A stretch of DNA of 11,935 nucleotides from Pseudomonadota bacterium (GTDB taxonomy: Bacteria; Pseudomonadota; Alphaproteobacteria; Acetobacterales; Acetobacteraceae): positions 1 to 11,935 of the forward strand of contig JAKBCD010000014.1 of assembly GCA_021808205.1 (NCBI GenBank), given 5' to 3'. Shown piece by piece: positions 1 to 6,785 of this stretch. Position 1 is the first letter of the stretch. Each line of letters starts with the position of its first letter. Below the pieces are notes generated by a model. That model ran no database searches, was not told the DNA's origin, and saw nothing but the letters and a program-made list of their open reading frames with translations. The position numbers and the translations under genes are program-made.

Positions 1-102
1 GCGGGGCAGGAGGCTTCCCAGCGAGGCCAGGAAATGCCGGGCCGGGGTATTCTCAAGGATGGTCATGGGCGAGCCATGGCTGACAAAAACTGTAGGGAGC
101 AT
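1..102 (-). CDS. DODA-type extradiol dioxygenase (YgiD-like), N-terminal part only
   Basis: The minus strand reads an open frame beginning MLPTVFVSHGSPM from an ATG at 102-100 and running off the left edge after 34 codons. The V-S-H-G-S-P-M start followed by an L-E-x-T-P-A-R stretch is the usual N-terminus of the class III ring-cleavage dioxygenases of the 4,5-DOPA dioxygenase/YgiD family. In that family the histidine of HGSP is one of the ligands of the active-site metal. Members are cytoplasmic and open catechol-type rings, but the physiological substrate is often unknown. The frame stays open upstream of the ATG to about position 195, but I see no earlier start codon that fits the family, and no clear Shine-Dalgarno sequence. 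It is divergent from the nfu gene, with about 150 bases between. The identification rests only on this short N-terminus. Confidence 0.72.
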   Translation of the reverse strand, partial: MLPTVFVSHGSPMTILENTPARHFLASLGSLLPR

Positions 103-212
103 GGCGCGAATGTGGGTGGCTTTGCGCCCTGGAGCAAGCGGCGCGCAAGGCGGTTCTGCTATTCCGGCCTTGCCAGGGGCGGCAAAAAGGACAATCTACG
201 AAGCCAGTATCA

Positions 213-227
213 GGACTATGCTAGTCC
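213..227. promoter_or_regulatory. perfect inverted repeat upstream of the nfu-like gene (possible operator)
   Basis: GGACTA, a 3-base centre TGC, and TAGTCC form a perfect 6+6 inverted repeat ending 23 bases before the ATG at 251. It contains TATGCT (217-222), which could serve as a -10 box, although no convincing -35 lies 16-18 bases upstream. Its position suits an operator or a short 5'-leader hairpin. I do not recognise it as a known Fe-S or iron-regulator box. Confidence 0.35.
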
Positions 228-250
228 CCTTTGTGGACGGAGGATCAGAG

Positions 251-805
251 ATGTTTATCGAAACCGAAGGCACGCCCAACCCGGCGACGCTGAAATTCCT
301 GCCAGGTCAGGCGATTCTGGGTAACAAGACGGCGGATTTCCCGGATGCGGATGCCGCACTTATCTCGCCGCTGGCCGAGGCCTTGTTCGGTTTGGAGGGT
401 GTAACCCGCGTGTTCCTGGGCGGAGATTTCGTGACCGTGACGAAGAGCGAGGCAACAAGCTGGCAGGCGCTAAAACCGCAGGTGCTTGGCATGCTGATGG
501 AGCATCTCGTAGCGGGCCGCCCGATTTTGCGCGAGGGCATGGCGCTGGAGGCCGAGGATGTGGACCCGGCGGACCAGGAGATTGTGGACCAGATTAAAGA
601 TTTGCTGGACACGCGGATTCGCCCGGCAGTGGCGGGTGATGGCGGGGATATTATTTTCCGCGGTTTTCGCAACGGCGTGGTGAGCCTGCGGATGCAAGGG
701 GCTTGCGCCGGTTGCCCATCTTCCACCGCCACGCTGAAGCACGGCATCGAGAACATGCTGAAGCACTATATTCCGGAAGTCACCTCGGTTACACAGGCGG
801 CGTAA
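251..805 (+). CDS. Nfu/NifU-type iron-sulfur cluster carrier protein
   Basis: A 184-residue protein built like mitochondrial NFU1 and alphaproteobacterial Nfu proteins. An N-terminal Nfu_N domain (residues about 2-90, opening MFIETEGTPNPATLKF) is followed by a NifU C-terminal domain (about 108-178) with the cluster-binding pair C152-x-x-C155 in GACAGCPSST. The family assembles or transfers [4Fe-4S] clusters to target enzymes in the cytoplasm, with the CXXC bridging two subunits. The ATG at 251 is chosen because GGAGGA (239-244) lies 6 bases upstream and the family motif begins there. The frame is open further upstream, but that part is not conserved-looking. It is the first gene of a five-gene plus-strand operon, and the next gene starts 15 bases after its stop. 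Family assignment is firm; which apo-proteins it serves cannot be seen. Confidence 0.95.
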   Translation: MFIETEGTPNPATLKFLPGQAILGNKTADFPDADAALISPLAEALFGLEGVTRVFLGGDFVTVTKSEATSWQALKPQVLGMLMEHLVAGRPILREGMALEAEDVDPADQEIVDQIKDLLDTRIRPAVAGDGGDIIFRGFRNGVVSLRMQGACAGCPSSTATLKHGIENMLKHYIPEVTSVTQAA

Positions 806-820
806 CCCACAGGAGGCAGA

Positions 821-1408
821 ATGGCTCTGGATGACGCGGCGCTGGATGCGCTGTTCCGCAAAGCGCGCACCCATTCCTGGTTCAGTGATGCACCGGTTTC
901 AGACGAGGCGCTGAACGCGCTGTATGAGCTGGCGAAAATGGGTCCGACCTCGGCCAATTGCTCGCCCGCGCGGTTCCTGTTCATCCGCACGCCGGAGGGC
1001 AAGGCGTTGCTGCGGCCATGCCTCTCGGCCGGGAATATAGAGCCCGTTGCCGCCGCCCCGGTTACGGTTGTGGTGGCGTTCGACCCCCAATTCTACCTCA
1101 AACTGCCCGAGCTTTACCCCGGCATGGATGTGAAGCCCTGGTTCGCCGGTAATCCTGACCTGGCGGAGGAGACAGCGATGCGCAACTCCTCTCTGCAGGG
1201 CGCGTATTTCATGCTGGCGGCAAGGGCGATGGGTTTTGCTACCGGGGCGATGTCTGGTTTCGACCGCGCCAAGCTGGACCGCGCTTTCTTCGCGAAGAAA
1301 AACTGGCGGTCGAATTTCCTCATTAATCTCGGCCATCCGAAGCCGGATGAAGCCTTGCCACCGCGCCTGCCGCGCCTCGCCTTTGAGGAGGTGGCTGAAC
1401 TCGCGTGA
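821..1408 (+). CDS. nitroreductase-family protein, RutE/malonic semialdehyde reductase type
   Basis: A 195-residue FMN-dependent oxidoreductase of the nitroreductase superfamily. Residues 16-30 (ARTHSWFSDAPVSDE), 41-52 (GPTSANCSPARF) and 121-148 (RNSSLQGAYFMLAARAMGF and following) resemble RutE, the E. coli NAD(P)H-dependent reductase that turns malonic semialdehyde into 3-hydroxypropionate in uracil breakdown. The length matches that family (about 196). No other rut genes are in the window, so the real substrate here is open; many such genes are annotated only as malonic semialdehyde reductase or nitroreductase. The start is well supported by AGGAGG at 811-816, four bases before the ATG. The TGA stop overlaps the GTG start of tsaB, so translation of the two is probably coupled. 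Confidence 0.85.
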   Translation: MALDDAALDALFRKARTHSWFSDAPVSDEALNALYELAKMGPTSANCSPARFLFIRTPEGKALLRPCLSAGNIEPVAAAPVTVVVAFDPQFYLKLPELYPGMDVKPWFAGNPDLAEETAMRNSSLQGAYFMLAARAMGFATGAMSGFDRAKLDRAFFAKKNWRSNFLINLGHPKPDEALPPRLPRLAFEEVAELA

Positions 1409-2046
1409 GCCTGATTGCGTTAGACGCCTCCGGTCCGCGCGCCGGGCTGGCGTTGCTGGCGGCGGACGGGGTGGTGCTGCGAAGCTGGACCGCGAAGCTG
1501 AAGCCGGGGTTGATCGAAACCCTGCCGCTCTTGTTGCAGGAGGCAGCGCACAGCCAAGACATCACCGATATCGCCATTTGCACTGGGCCGGGCAGTTTTA
1601 CCGGGCTGCGCACCTCCATCGCGCTGGCGCAGGGTTTTGCCGCCGGCTTAAGGGTGCCGCTTTGGGGAATCTCCGCTGCCGAGGCTTATGCGCAGGCACT
1701 GCCGGAGCTTGACCGCCCGCTTTGGGTGGGCATTCGCGCGCGGCGGGGGCGGTTGTTTTTGCTGCGCCAGGGCAAAGCGGAGGCATTTGCGGATGACGCC
1801 CTGCCCGTACCACCCATGCCCGTGGCCATTGCCGGGGAGGAAGCAGCCCTTGTGGCGGCATATCTCGCCGCCAAGGGGGCGGATGTGATGCTGACCGGCA
1901 CGCGGTTGGTCGACGCCGCCTGGGTTGGCCGCGCGGCGCTGAAGCACAAGGCAAAAGGGCAGGCGCCGGGTGCGTCGGTGCCGCTTTACGTCGACCCGCC
2001 CGAGGCCAAGCTGCCGGCCGCGGGCTTGCGGCCACCCCCTTCATGA
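1405..2046 (+). CDS. tsaB: tRNA threonylcarbamoyladenosine biosynthesis protein TsaB
   Basis: A 213-residue TsaB (YeaZ), the non-catalytic Kae1/Gcp-like paralogue that binds TsaD and TsaE to make t6A at position 37 of ANN-decoding tRNAs. The ASKHA fold is shown by the N-terminal strand MSLIALDASG and by GPGSFTGLRTS at residues 61-71, the family hallmark. The C-terminus P-L-Y-V-D-P-P-E-A-K is also typical. The start is GTG inside a GTGA overlap with the upstream stop. GAGGAGG at 1385-1391 is 13 bases away, rather far, so coupling to the previous gene may matter. Its stop overlaps the rimI start (ATGA), reproducing the common tsaB-rimI pairing. tsaD, tsaC and tsaE are not in the window. Confidence 0.95.
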   Translation: MSLIALDASGPRAGLALLAADGVVLRSWTAKLKPGLIETLPLLLQEAAHSQDITDIAICTGPGSFTGLRTSIALAQGFAAGLRVPLWGISAAEAYAQALPELDRPLWVGIRARRGRLFLLRQGKAEAFADDALPVPPMPVAIAGEEAALVAAYLAAKGADVMLTGTRLVDAAWVGRAALKHKAKGQAPGASVPLYVDPPEAKLPAAGLRPPPS

Positions 2047-2486
2047 GCCCGATTGCCGAGGCCGGCCCCGCCCATGCCGCCGCCTTGGCGGCGATGCATA
2101 AGGTGGCATTTGCGCATGAGCCATGGAACGAGGCGGCGTTTGCCACATTGCTGTGCCAGCCGGGCGTGCTGGCGCTGACGCACGACGCCAACGGGTTCAT
2201 CCTGCTGCGCGCGGTGCTGGACGAGGCGGAGATATTGACCCTGGGTGTTTTGGCAAAGCGCCAGGGCATAGGCACTGCCTTGCTGCGCGAAGGTTTGCGC
2301 AGGCTGCGTGCCGGGGGCATAGGCGCGGTGCATCTGGAAGTGGCGCGCGGTAATGCCCCAGCGCGCGCGCTTTATGAAAAACTCGGCTTCATGCAATGTG
2401 GTTTACGAAAGGCTTATTACGATGATGGCGGCGACGCATTGATGCTGCGCCTGGACCTTGATGCGCAGGTTGCGCATCAGTCATGA
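2043..2486 (+). CDS. rimI: GNAT N-acetyltransferase, RimI type (ribosomal protein bS18 alanine N-acetyltransferase)
   Basis: A 147-residue GNAT acetyltransferase. The acetyl-CoA loop is visible as RQGIGTALL (about residues 73-81), following the strand E-I-L-T-L-G-V-L. The next conserved block, LEVARGNAPARALYEKLGF (97-115), and the C-terminal R-K-A-Y-Y-D-D-G-G-D-A-L-M-L are typical of RimI. RimI acetylates the N-terminal alanine of ribosomal protein S18; close paralogues act on other proteins. The ATG overlaps the tsaB stop (ATGA) and no good Shine-Dalgarno sequence precedes it, which points to re-initiation. The tsaB-rimI pairing supports RimI over a generic GNAT, but the substrate is inferred. 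Confidence 0.88.
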   Translation: MSPIAEAGPAHAAALAAMHKVAFAHEPWNEAAFATLLCQPGVLALTHDANGFILLRAVLDEAEILTLGVLAKRQGIGTALLREGLRRLRAGGIGAVHLEVARGNAPARALYEKLGFMQCGLRKAYYDDGGDALMLRLDLDAQVAHQS

Positions 2487-2542
2487 AAATTTATCTTTGG
2501 TACGGAGCCGCCCTGATGGAGAGTGACGCATGGATCAGGTGA
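2483..2542 (+). CDS. possible 19-codon bridging ORF between rimI and ppx
   Basis: An ATG overlapping the rimI stop (ATGA at 2483-2486) opens a 19-codon frame, MKIYLWYGAALMESDAWIR, ending in TGA at 2540-2542, just inside the ppx start region. It links rimI to ppx through two overlaps, so ribosomes could pass from rimI to ppx by re-initiation. There is no Shine-Dalgarno sequence of its own, the length is very short, and I recognise no family. It may be chance; ppx has a good ribosome binding site of its own. Confidence 0.15.
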   Translation: MKIYLWYGAALMESDAWIR

Positions 2543-4035
2543 CCCAATCCGGCCACCAGGCTCGCCCGGCGTTCCGCCGCGCTGTGGTCGATCTCGGGTC
2601 AAACTCGGTGCGGCTCGTGATCTACGAGGGCGAGCTGCGCAACCCGATGCAGATTTTCAACGAGAAGGCCGTGCTGCGCCTGGCCAAGGGCATGACCAGT
2701 ACCGGCCGGCTGAAGGATGACGCGCTGGTCCAAGCTGAAACCGTGTTGCACCGCTACGCCGCGATTGCCCGCGCGATGGGGGCGAGCCCGGTGGAGGTGC
2801 TGGCGACCTCGGCCGTGCGTGATGCCGAGAACGGCGCGGCCTTCGTGAGGGCGATCATGAAGCGCCTGCCGGACCTGCGGGTCTCGGTGCTCTCCGGCGA
2901 GCAGGAGGCAGCTCTCTCGGCCGAGGGCGTGCTGTGCGGCATTCCTGGCGCGGATGGGCTGCTGGCTGATCTCGGCGGTGGTTCGCTGGAGCTGATTAGG
3001 CTCGATGCCGGCAAAGTGGGTCAGGCGGTGACGTTGCCGGTGGGCGTTATCCGCCTCGCCGAGCGCGCCGGGGAGGATATCGCCCGCGCCCGCACGGTGA
3101 TGATCGAGGCACTCGCTGATGTGCCGTTCGCGGCGGAAGCGGCGGGGAAGGATTTGTACCTCTCCGGCGGCGCCTTCCGGGCGCTGGCGCGCATCCATAT
3201 CGCGCAGACCGGTTACCCGCTGAACATCGTTCACCATTACACAATCAATCGTGAAGAGGCGCGCGATCTTGCCGGGGTGCTCAGCGAGGGCGGGCGTAAG
3301 CTGATCGAACGGCTGCCCGGTGTGCCGCGCAAACGCATAGAGGATCTGCCCTATGCGGCGGTAATCTTGCGGCGTCTGCTGCGCGCCACGGGTGCTGCGC
3401 GGGTAGTGTTTTCGGCCAATGGCTTACGGGAGGGCTGGTTTTCCCGCCTATTGCCGCCGGAAATCCGCGCCGAAGACCCGCTGCTCGCGGCCTCAAGGGA
3501 CCTCGTGCGCGGGACGGTGCGCGATGCCAATCTGCCGCAGGCCCTGGTGGCCTGGACGGCGCCATTATTCTCCGGCGAAACTGTCGCCCAGAAGCGCCTG
3601 CGCGAGGCGGCTTGCTGGCTCTCGGATATCGGCAGCCATGAACACCCTGAATACCGGGCCGAGCAGGCGTTCATGCGCGTGATGCGTCAGGCGGGGATGA
3701 GCCTGGACCATCATGCTAGGGCGTATTTGGCGCTGGCGACGGCGGTGCGCTATGATGCGCCCCCCGAAGCTGGGTTTCTTGCACCCGCCCGCGCGCTATT
3801 GGACATGCAGGCCGCACAGCGGGCCGATACCTTGGGCACCGCTTTGCGCTTGGCCTATACGCTTTCCGCCGGTACGCCGCATCTGCTGGCGGGAACCGAG
3901 CTGACCCTGCCGCAAGACCGGCTGGTGCTTAGCCTGGCGGCGGCGAACGGCGTATTCGCGGGGGATGCCGTGCTGCGGCGGCTGGATCGTCTGGCATTGA
4001 TGCTCGGGAGAGAGTCGCAGACCGTTATTCAATAG
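2530..4035 (+). CDS. ppx: Ppx/GppA family exopolyphosphatase
   Basis: A 501-residue ASKHA-fold phosphatase that releases phosphate from polyphosphate chains, or in GppA removes the 5' phosphate of pppGpp. Visible motifs are the first phosphate loop VVDLGSNSVRL (19-29), ATSAVRDAEN (92-101), the LSGEQEA block with the likely catalytic Glu124, and the second loop LADLGGGSLEL (about 145-155). A C-terminal helical, HD-like region follows, with a DIGSHEHPEYRAEQ stretch at about 366-379. This N-terminal Ppx/GppA plus C-terminal region is the common alphaproteobacterial exopolyphosphatase layout. The start is set by GGAGAG at 2518-2523, six bases upstream. No polyphosphate kinase is adjacent. It is the last gene of the operon, with stop TAG at 4033-4035 just before a hairpin. 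Exopolyphosphatase versus pppGpp activity cannot be separated from sequence alone. Confidence 0.92.
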   Translation: MDQVTQSGHQARPAFRRAVVDLGSNSVRLVIYEGELRNPMQIFNEKAVLRLAKGMTSTGRLKDDALVQAETVLHRYAAIARAMGASPVEVLATSAVRDAENGAAFVRAIMKRLPDLRVSVLSGEQEAALSAEGVLCGIPGADGLLADLGGGSLELIRLDAGKVGQAVTLPVGVIRLAERAGEDIARARTVMIEALADVPFAAEAAGKDLYLSGGAFRALARIHIAQTGYPLNIVHHYTINREEARDLAGVLSEGGRKLIERLPGVPRKRIEDLPYAAVILRRLLRATGAARVVFSANGLREGWFSRLLPPEIRAEDPLLAASRDLVRGTVRDANLPQALVAWTAPLFSGETVAQKRLREAACWLSDIGSHEHPEYRAEQAFMRVMRQAGMSLDHHARAYLALATAVRYDAPPEAGFLAPARALLDMQAAQRADTLGTALRLAYTLSAGTPHLLAGTELTLPQDRLVLSLAAANGVFAGDAVLRRLDRLALMLGRESQTVIQ

Positions 4036-4051
4036 AGCACCCGCAATAAAA

Positions 4052-4080
4052 AACCCGGAGCCGCATGGTGGCTCCGGGTT
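4052..4080 (-). terminator. Rho-independent terminator of the bactofilin gene, between convergent genes
   Basis: A perfect 11-bp stem AACCCGGAGCC (4052-4062) / GGCTCCGGGTT (4070-4080) encloses a 7-base loop. Read on the minus strand, it is followed at once by TTTTTTATTG, a good U-tract, so it is a strong terminator for the minus-strand bactofilin gene that ends at 4107. On the plus strand only three T's follow the stem, so it may also slow transcription leaving ppx, but less well. Confidence 0.9.
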
Positions 4081-4106
4081 TGCGTCACACTAATCCACCG
4101 GCGCGA

Positions 4107-4724
4107 TCAGGCATCCGTCAGCGAAGCGGGGGCAGGGGCGGATGTCGTTGTCTCGTTCAGCATCTCGATTCGGCCAGTGATCTGCCCGCCATCCTCAACC
4201 TGCAGGCGGCGGCAACGCGCGGTGCCCAGCACGCGGCCGGTGGCGCGCACAACCAGCGTGGCGCGGGCCACCAGGGTGCCGTCAATGGTGCCGGCCACTT
4301 CGGCGTCATCCACTTCAACCTCGCCTTTGAACACGCCGCCGGGGGCGATGGAGAGTTCGTTAGCATTGATCATCGTGGCCTCAACCGTGCCTTCAACCAC
4401 CAGGCGTTCGGCATCCTGCACGGTGCCCTGCACGGAAATGCCTCGACCTACTACCAAAGTACGACGCTCGGCGGCTTCACGCGAGGGGGTGTTGGGCATC
4501 AATGAGCGCGGTGCCGAGGCAGGTGGAATCGGGTTGGACGGGATGGTGGGGCTCGGTGTTGGCGCAAAAGGCGAACGGGCCATGGGGCTCTCCTGGAAGC
4601 TTGATGGATTAAAAAGATTGTCGGCGGCGTTATCCGCCGGTGAGGATGGGGATGGCTTTGCCTGGTCCGCCGGGAGCGCGGTGGAGACCGGTTGTGGCTC
4701 TTCCGTTTTGCGCTTGTTGAACAC
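4107..4724 (-). CDS. bactofilin family polymer-forming cytoskeletal protein
   Basis: A 205-residue protein with a disordered, Pro/Ser/Ala-rich N-terminal arm (about 8-87), a bactofilin (DUF583) core (about 88-192) and a short Ala/Pro tail. The core has the repeating V-x-G-x-V / I-x-G-x-L turns of a right-handed beta-helix (for example TLVVGRGISVQGTV, VEGTVEATMINANELSI, GVFKGEVEVDDAEVAGTIDG). Bactofilins self-assemble without nucleotides into membrane-associated filaments that position cell-wall enzymes. The GTG start (4724-4722) is chosen because GGAGG (4734-4730) lies four bases upstream. It also gives the N-terminus MFNKRKTE, which resembles the short amphipathic membrane-targeting peptide of Caulobacter BacA (from memory). 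It stands alone, convergent with ppx and ending just before a strong terminator. The N-terminal arm is long for the family. Which wall enzyme it recruits is not visible; no M23 peptidase gene is adjacent. Confidence 0.93.
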   Translation of the reverse strand: MFNKRKTEEPQPVSTALPADQAKPSPSSPADNAADNLFNPSSFQESPMARSPFAPTPSPTIPSNPIPPASAPRSLMPNTPSREAAERRTLVVGRGISVQGTVQDAERLVVEGTVEATMINANELSIAPGGVFKGEVEVDDAEVAGTIDGTLVARATLVVRATGRVLGTARCRRLQVEDGGQITGRIEMLNETTTSAPAPASLTDA

Positions 4725-4802
4725 TTATCCTCCGTGTTGGCTTATCGCGTTAGGTCTGCGCCAAATAACCGGACCGCCTGAGCGATCCGCTCGAAAACAT
4801 CA

Positions 4803-4870
4803 ATTAGAGACTGATTCATGTTTCAAGGTGGATCGCGCCGCGACTGAACTTGAAACGACCAGGCTCTAAT
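4803..4870. repeat. nested imperfect palindrome (68 nt) with TTAGAG/CTCTAA ends
   Basis: Three concentric arms share one centre region: ATTAGAG (4803-4809) with CTCTAAT (4864-4870), GTTTCAAG (4820-4827) with CTTGAAAC (4849-4856), and TCGCG-C-CGCGA at 4833-4843. All three pairs are perfect complements. Its right end overlaps the GCTCTAA end of the adjacent repeat copy, so the two may belong to one compound element. No coding capacity is evident. It could form a cruciform or an RNA hairpin. Confidence 0.6.
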
Positions 4871-4962
4871 GTCTAAATCTGCCTCTGAACCAATAGATTA
4901 GGGTGCGATCCAGACTTCAGATTCCCCCGCGAAGCGGGTCGATCTATAACCATCGGCTCTAG
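4863..4962 (-). repeat. dispersed palindromic element, copy 1 (about 100 nt)
   Basis: This stretch aligns end to end with the reverse complement of 6783-6882, from GCTCTAA at one end to a CTCTAG-like motif at the other, with scattered substitutions. The strand given is relative to copy 2 taken as plus. Its core, 4905-4956, is 52 nt. GCGAT (4905-4909) faces ATCGG (4952-4956), with four of the five bases pairing, and the 3-base CCA bulge follows the left arm. Inside, AGAT pairs with ATCT, and CCCGC (4926-4930) pairs with GCGGG (4934-4938) across a GAA loop. This is the most degenerate of the three copies. Confidence 0.7.
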
Positions 4963-5058
4963 CACGGGGCAGATGGCTAAACAACCTTCCTGGCGTTTGC
5001 CCAGCCCGGTCCACGATGCTAACCCATCGCCGCTGTAACCCGGGGAGTGTCAGCGAAT

Positions 5059-6039
5059 ATGGCCGTGTCACAATTCGATATCACCGGCATTGGCAATGCC
5101 ATCGTCGATTTTTTGCTACCAACAAATGACGAATTTTTAAGCCGCCACGACATGCCGAAAGGCGCAATGCAACTGATCGACGCGGACACCGCAACCAGGT
5201 TGACCGCGGCGATGCAGGGCGGGGTGACGGCCTCGGGTGGGTCTGTCGCTAATTCCTGCGCGGTGGCGGCAGCACTTGGTGCCAATGTGGCGTTCATCGG
5301 CAAGGTGGCGAGGGATGAAATGGGCGCTGTGTTCCGGCGTGAGATCGCTGCCGTTGGCGTGCATTACGCCACAGCGCCGCTTGAAGCGTCGGTGCCCACG
5401 GCGCGCTGCCTGATTCTCGTAACGCCGGATGGCCAGCGCACGATGAACACTTATTTGGGTGCGGGCGGTGAATTCGGCCTGCATGATCTGGACGAGACGG
5501 TGATCGCGGCCTCGAAAGTGCTATATCTGGAAGGGTATTTGTTCGACCCACCAGCTGCACAGGCGGCCTTTACCGAGGCCGCGCGCATGGCCCGCGCGGC
5601 GGGGCAGCAGACGGCTTTGTCGCTCTCCGATGCGTTCTGCGTGGACCGGCACCGCGATGGCTTCCGCCGGTTGATCGCCGAGGGGGTGGATATTCTCTTC
5701 GCCAACGAAGTGGAGGTGTGCAGCCTTTACGAGGTGAACAGCTTCGAGGAAGCGGCAGCCAGGGCGGCGGCGGATGTGAAGCTGGCGGTGCTGACCCGCA
5801 GCGAGGTGGGCAGCGTTATTCTGCATGAAGGCCAGGCGATAGAAATTGCGCCGGTGCCGGTGCAGGTGGTGGACACGACCGGCGCCGGCGATGCCTATGC
5901 CGCCGGTTTTCTGGCTGCTTACACGCGGGGCCATGGGCTGGATGCCGCGGGACGGCTGGGCGCCAAGGCGGCGTCGCTTGCCATTTCGCGCATTGGCGCC
6001 CGGCCCCCGGCGGCGGAGCTGGCAGCGCTGCTGGCGTGA
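5059..6039 (+). CDS. adenosine kinase-like PfkB family sugar/nucleoside kinase
   Basis: A 326-residue ribokinase/PfkB-fold kinase. It opens with FDITGIGNAIVDFL, has the glycine-rich GGSVANS at 60-66, and carries the PfkB signature 2, DTTGAGDAYAAGF, at 272-284. In that signature D278 is the catalytic base and GAG forms the anion hole. The overall pattern (I-G-N-A-I-V-D near the start, T-x-x-M-N-T-Y-L-G-A at about 127-136) matches alphaproteobacterial proteins annotated as adenosine kinase, which turn adenosine into AMP; another nucleoside or sugar substrate is possible. I prefer the ATG at 5059, with GGGGAG (5042-5047) eleven bases upstream, over the in-frame GTG at 5047, which overlaps that site and adds only four residues. 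Its stop overlaps the start of the next gene (GTGA). Confidence 0.85.
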   Translation: MAVSQFDITGIGNAIVDFLLPTNDEFLSRHDMPKGAMQLIDADTATRLTAAMQGGVTASGGSVANSCAVAAALGANVAFIGKVARDEMGAVFRREIAAVGVHYATAPLEASVPTARCLILVTPDGQRTMNTYLGAGGEFGLHDLDETVIAASKVLYLEGYLFDPPAAQAAFTEAARMARAAGQQTALSLSDAFCVDRHRDGFRRLIAEGVDILFANEVEVCSLYEVNSFEEAAARAAADVKLAVLTRSEVGSVILHEGQAIEIAPVPVQVVDTTGAGDAYAAGFLAAYTRGHGLDAAGRLGAKAASLAISRIGARPPAAELAALLA

Positions 6040-6785
6040 ATTTTTCCATCATCGTGCTGGCGGTGGCGGGGCTGCTGGCCGGCATGATGAACTCGCTGGC
6101 GGGCGGCGGCTCGTTTGTAACTTTTCCCGCTTTGCTGTTGGCGGGGCTTGACCCGCGCGCCGCCAACGTAACGTCCTCCATCGCGCTGTTTCCCAGCCAA
6201 GCCGCGGCCGGCTGGGCCGGGCGGCACATGGCCGAAGGGGCGGCGGGGCTTTCGCTGCAAATGCTCATCACCGCGAGCCTGATTGGCGGCGCGCTGGGCG
6301 CGTTGCTGCTCTTGGCAACGCCAGTGAGCTTTTTCACGCATCTGGTGCCCTGGCTGATTTTGTTTGCCACGCTGGTGTTCATTTGGGGCAGTTTTTTCAG
6401 GCGCAAGCGGGCGGAGGGTGAAAAGCCGCCGATCTCGCCGCGCATTACGCTGGCGTTGCAATTCGCCATCGCGATTTATGGCGGGTATTTTGGTGGTGGC
6501 ATCGGTATTTTGATGCTGGCGGTGTTAACCGCCGTGGGCGTTGCCGTGCGTGCCGCGGGGGCAACGAAAAACGCGCTGGCCGGGGTGATGAACGTTGCCG
6601 CCGCCGCGATTTTTCTAGTGGAAAGCAAGCAGAACTGGACGCTGGTTTTGGTGCTGGGCATTGCCGCGATGGTGGGTGCGCAGATTGGGGTTGTGCTTTT
6701 GCGCCGGGTGCCGGAGACAGCTTTGCGACTGGTGGTGAGCGGAATTGGCATCGCGCTGACGATTGGGATGTTTTTGCGTGCCTAG
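6036..6785 (+). CDS. TauE/SafE (DUF81) family membrane permease
   Basis: A 249-residue, very hydrophobic inner-membrane protein with about seven or eight predicted transmembrane segments. It has the two internally related motifs of the TauE/SafE family: GMMNSLAGGGSFVTFPALL at about 16-34, and YGGYFGGGIGILML at about 148-161. Members export sulfite, sulfoacetate or other organic anions, and some move sulfur compounds inward; the substrate here cannot be told. The GTG start overlaps the stop of the kinase gene, and the nearest GGAG is 17 bases upstream, so translation is probably coupled. The TAG stop (6783-6785) is the first part of the TAGAGC that begins a palindromic repeat copy. No sulfur-metabolism gene is adjacent. 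Confidence 0.9.
   Translation: MNFSIIVLAVAGLLAGMMNSLAGGGSFVTFPALLLAGLDPRAANVTSSIALFPSQAAAGWAGRHMAEGAAGLSLQMLITASLIGGALGALLLLATPVSFFTHLVPWLILFATLVFIWGSFFRRKRAEGEKPPISPRITLALQFAIAIYGGYFGGGIGILMLAVLTAVGVAVRAAGATKNALAGVMNVAAAAIFLVESKQNWTLVLVLGIAAMVGAQIGVVLLRRVPETALRLVVSGIGIALTIGMFLRA

Larger units (their letters stand above)
4725..5058. other. gene-free divergent region between bactofilin and the adenosine kinase gene
   Basis: These 334 bases must hold the promoters for both flanking genes, but I see no convincing -35/-10 pair for either. The middle is filled by palindromic sequence described separately: a nested inverted repeat at 4803-4870 and the first copy of the dispersed element at 4863-4962. 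A small GAGCG-ATC-CGCTC inverted repeat sits at 4780-4792. From 4963 to 5041 I see no ORF, RNA gene or terminator; GGGGAG at 5042-5047 is the likely ribosome binding site of the kinase gene. Open frames crossing the region are not supported by any family resemblance. Confidence 0.6.

Noticed and set aside
59..250. Longer N-terminus for the Nfu protein starting upstream of 251
   Set aside because: The extra 64 residues look non-coding, while the conserved MFIETEGTPNP start has an ideal ribosome binding site. The upstream part also overlaps the divergent dioxygenase gene and the palindrome at 213-227.
4177..4869. Large plus-strand open frame opposite the bactofilin gene
   Set aside because: It is antisense to a clear bactofilin coding sequence and its translation is Ser/Arg/Pro-rich with no family features, as expected of an antisense shadow in high-G+C DNA.
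4963..5058. Possible tRNA or riboswitch ahead of the adenosine kinase gene
   Set aside because: Some G/C-rich pairing is possible (for example around GGGGCAG and TTTGCCC), but no cloverleaf, T-loop or known aptamer core can be drawn.
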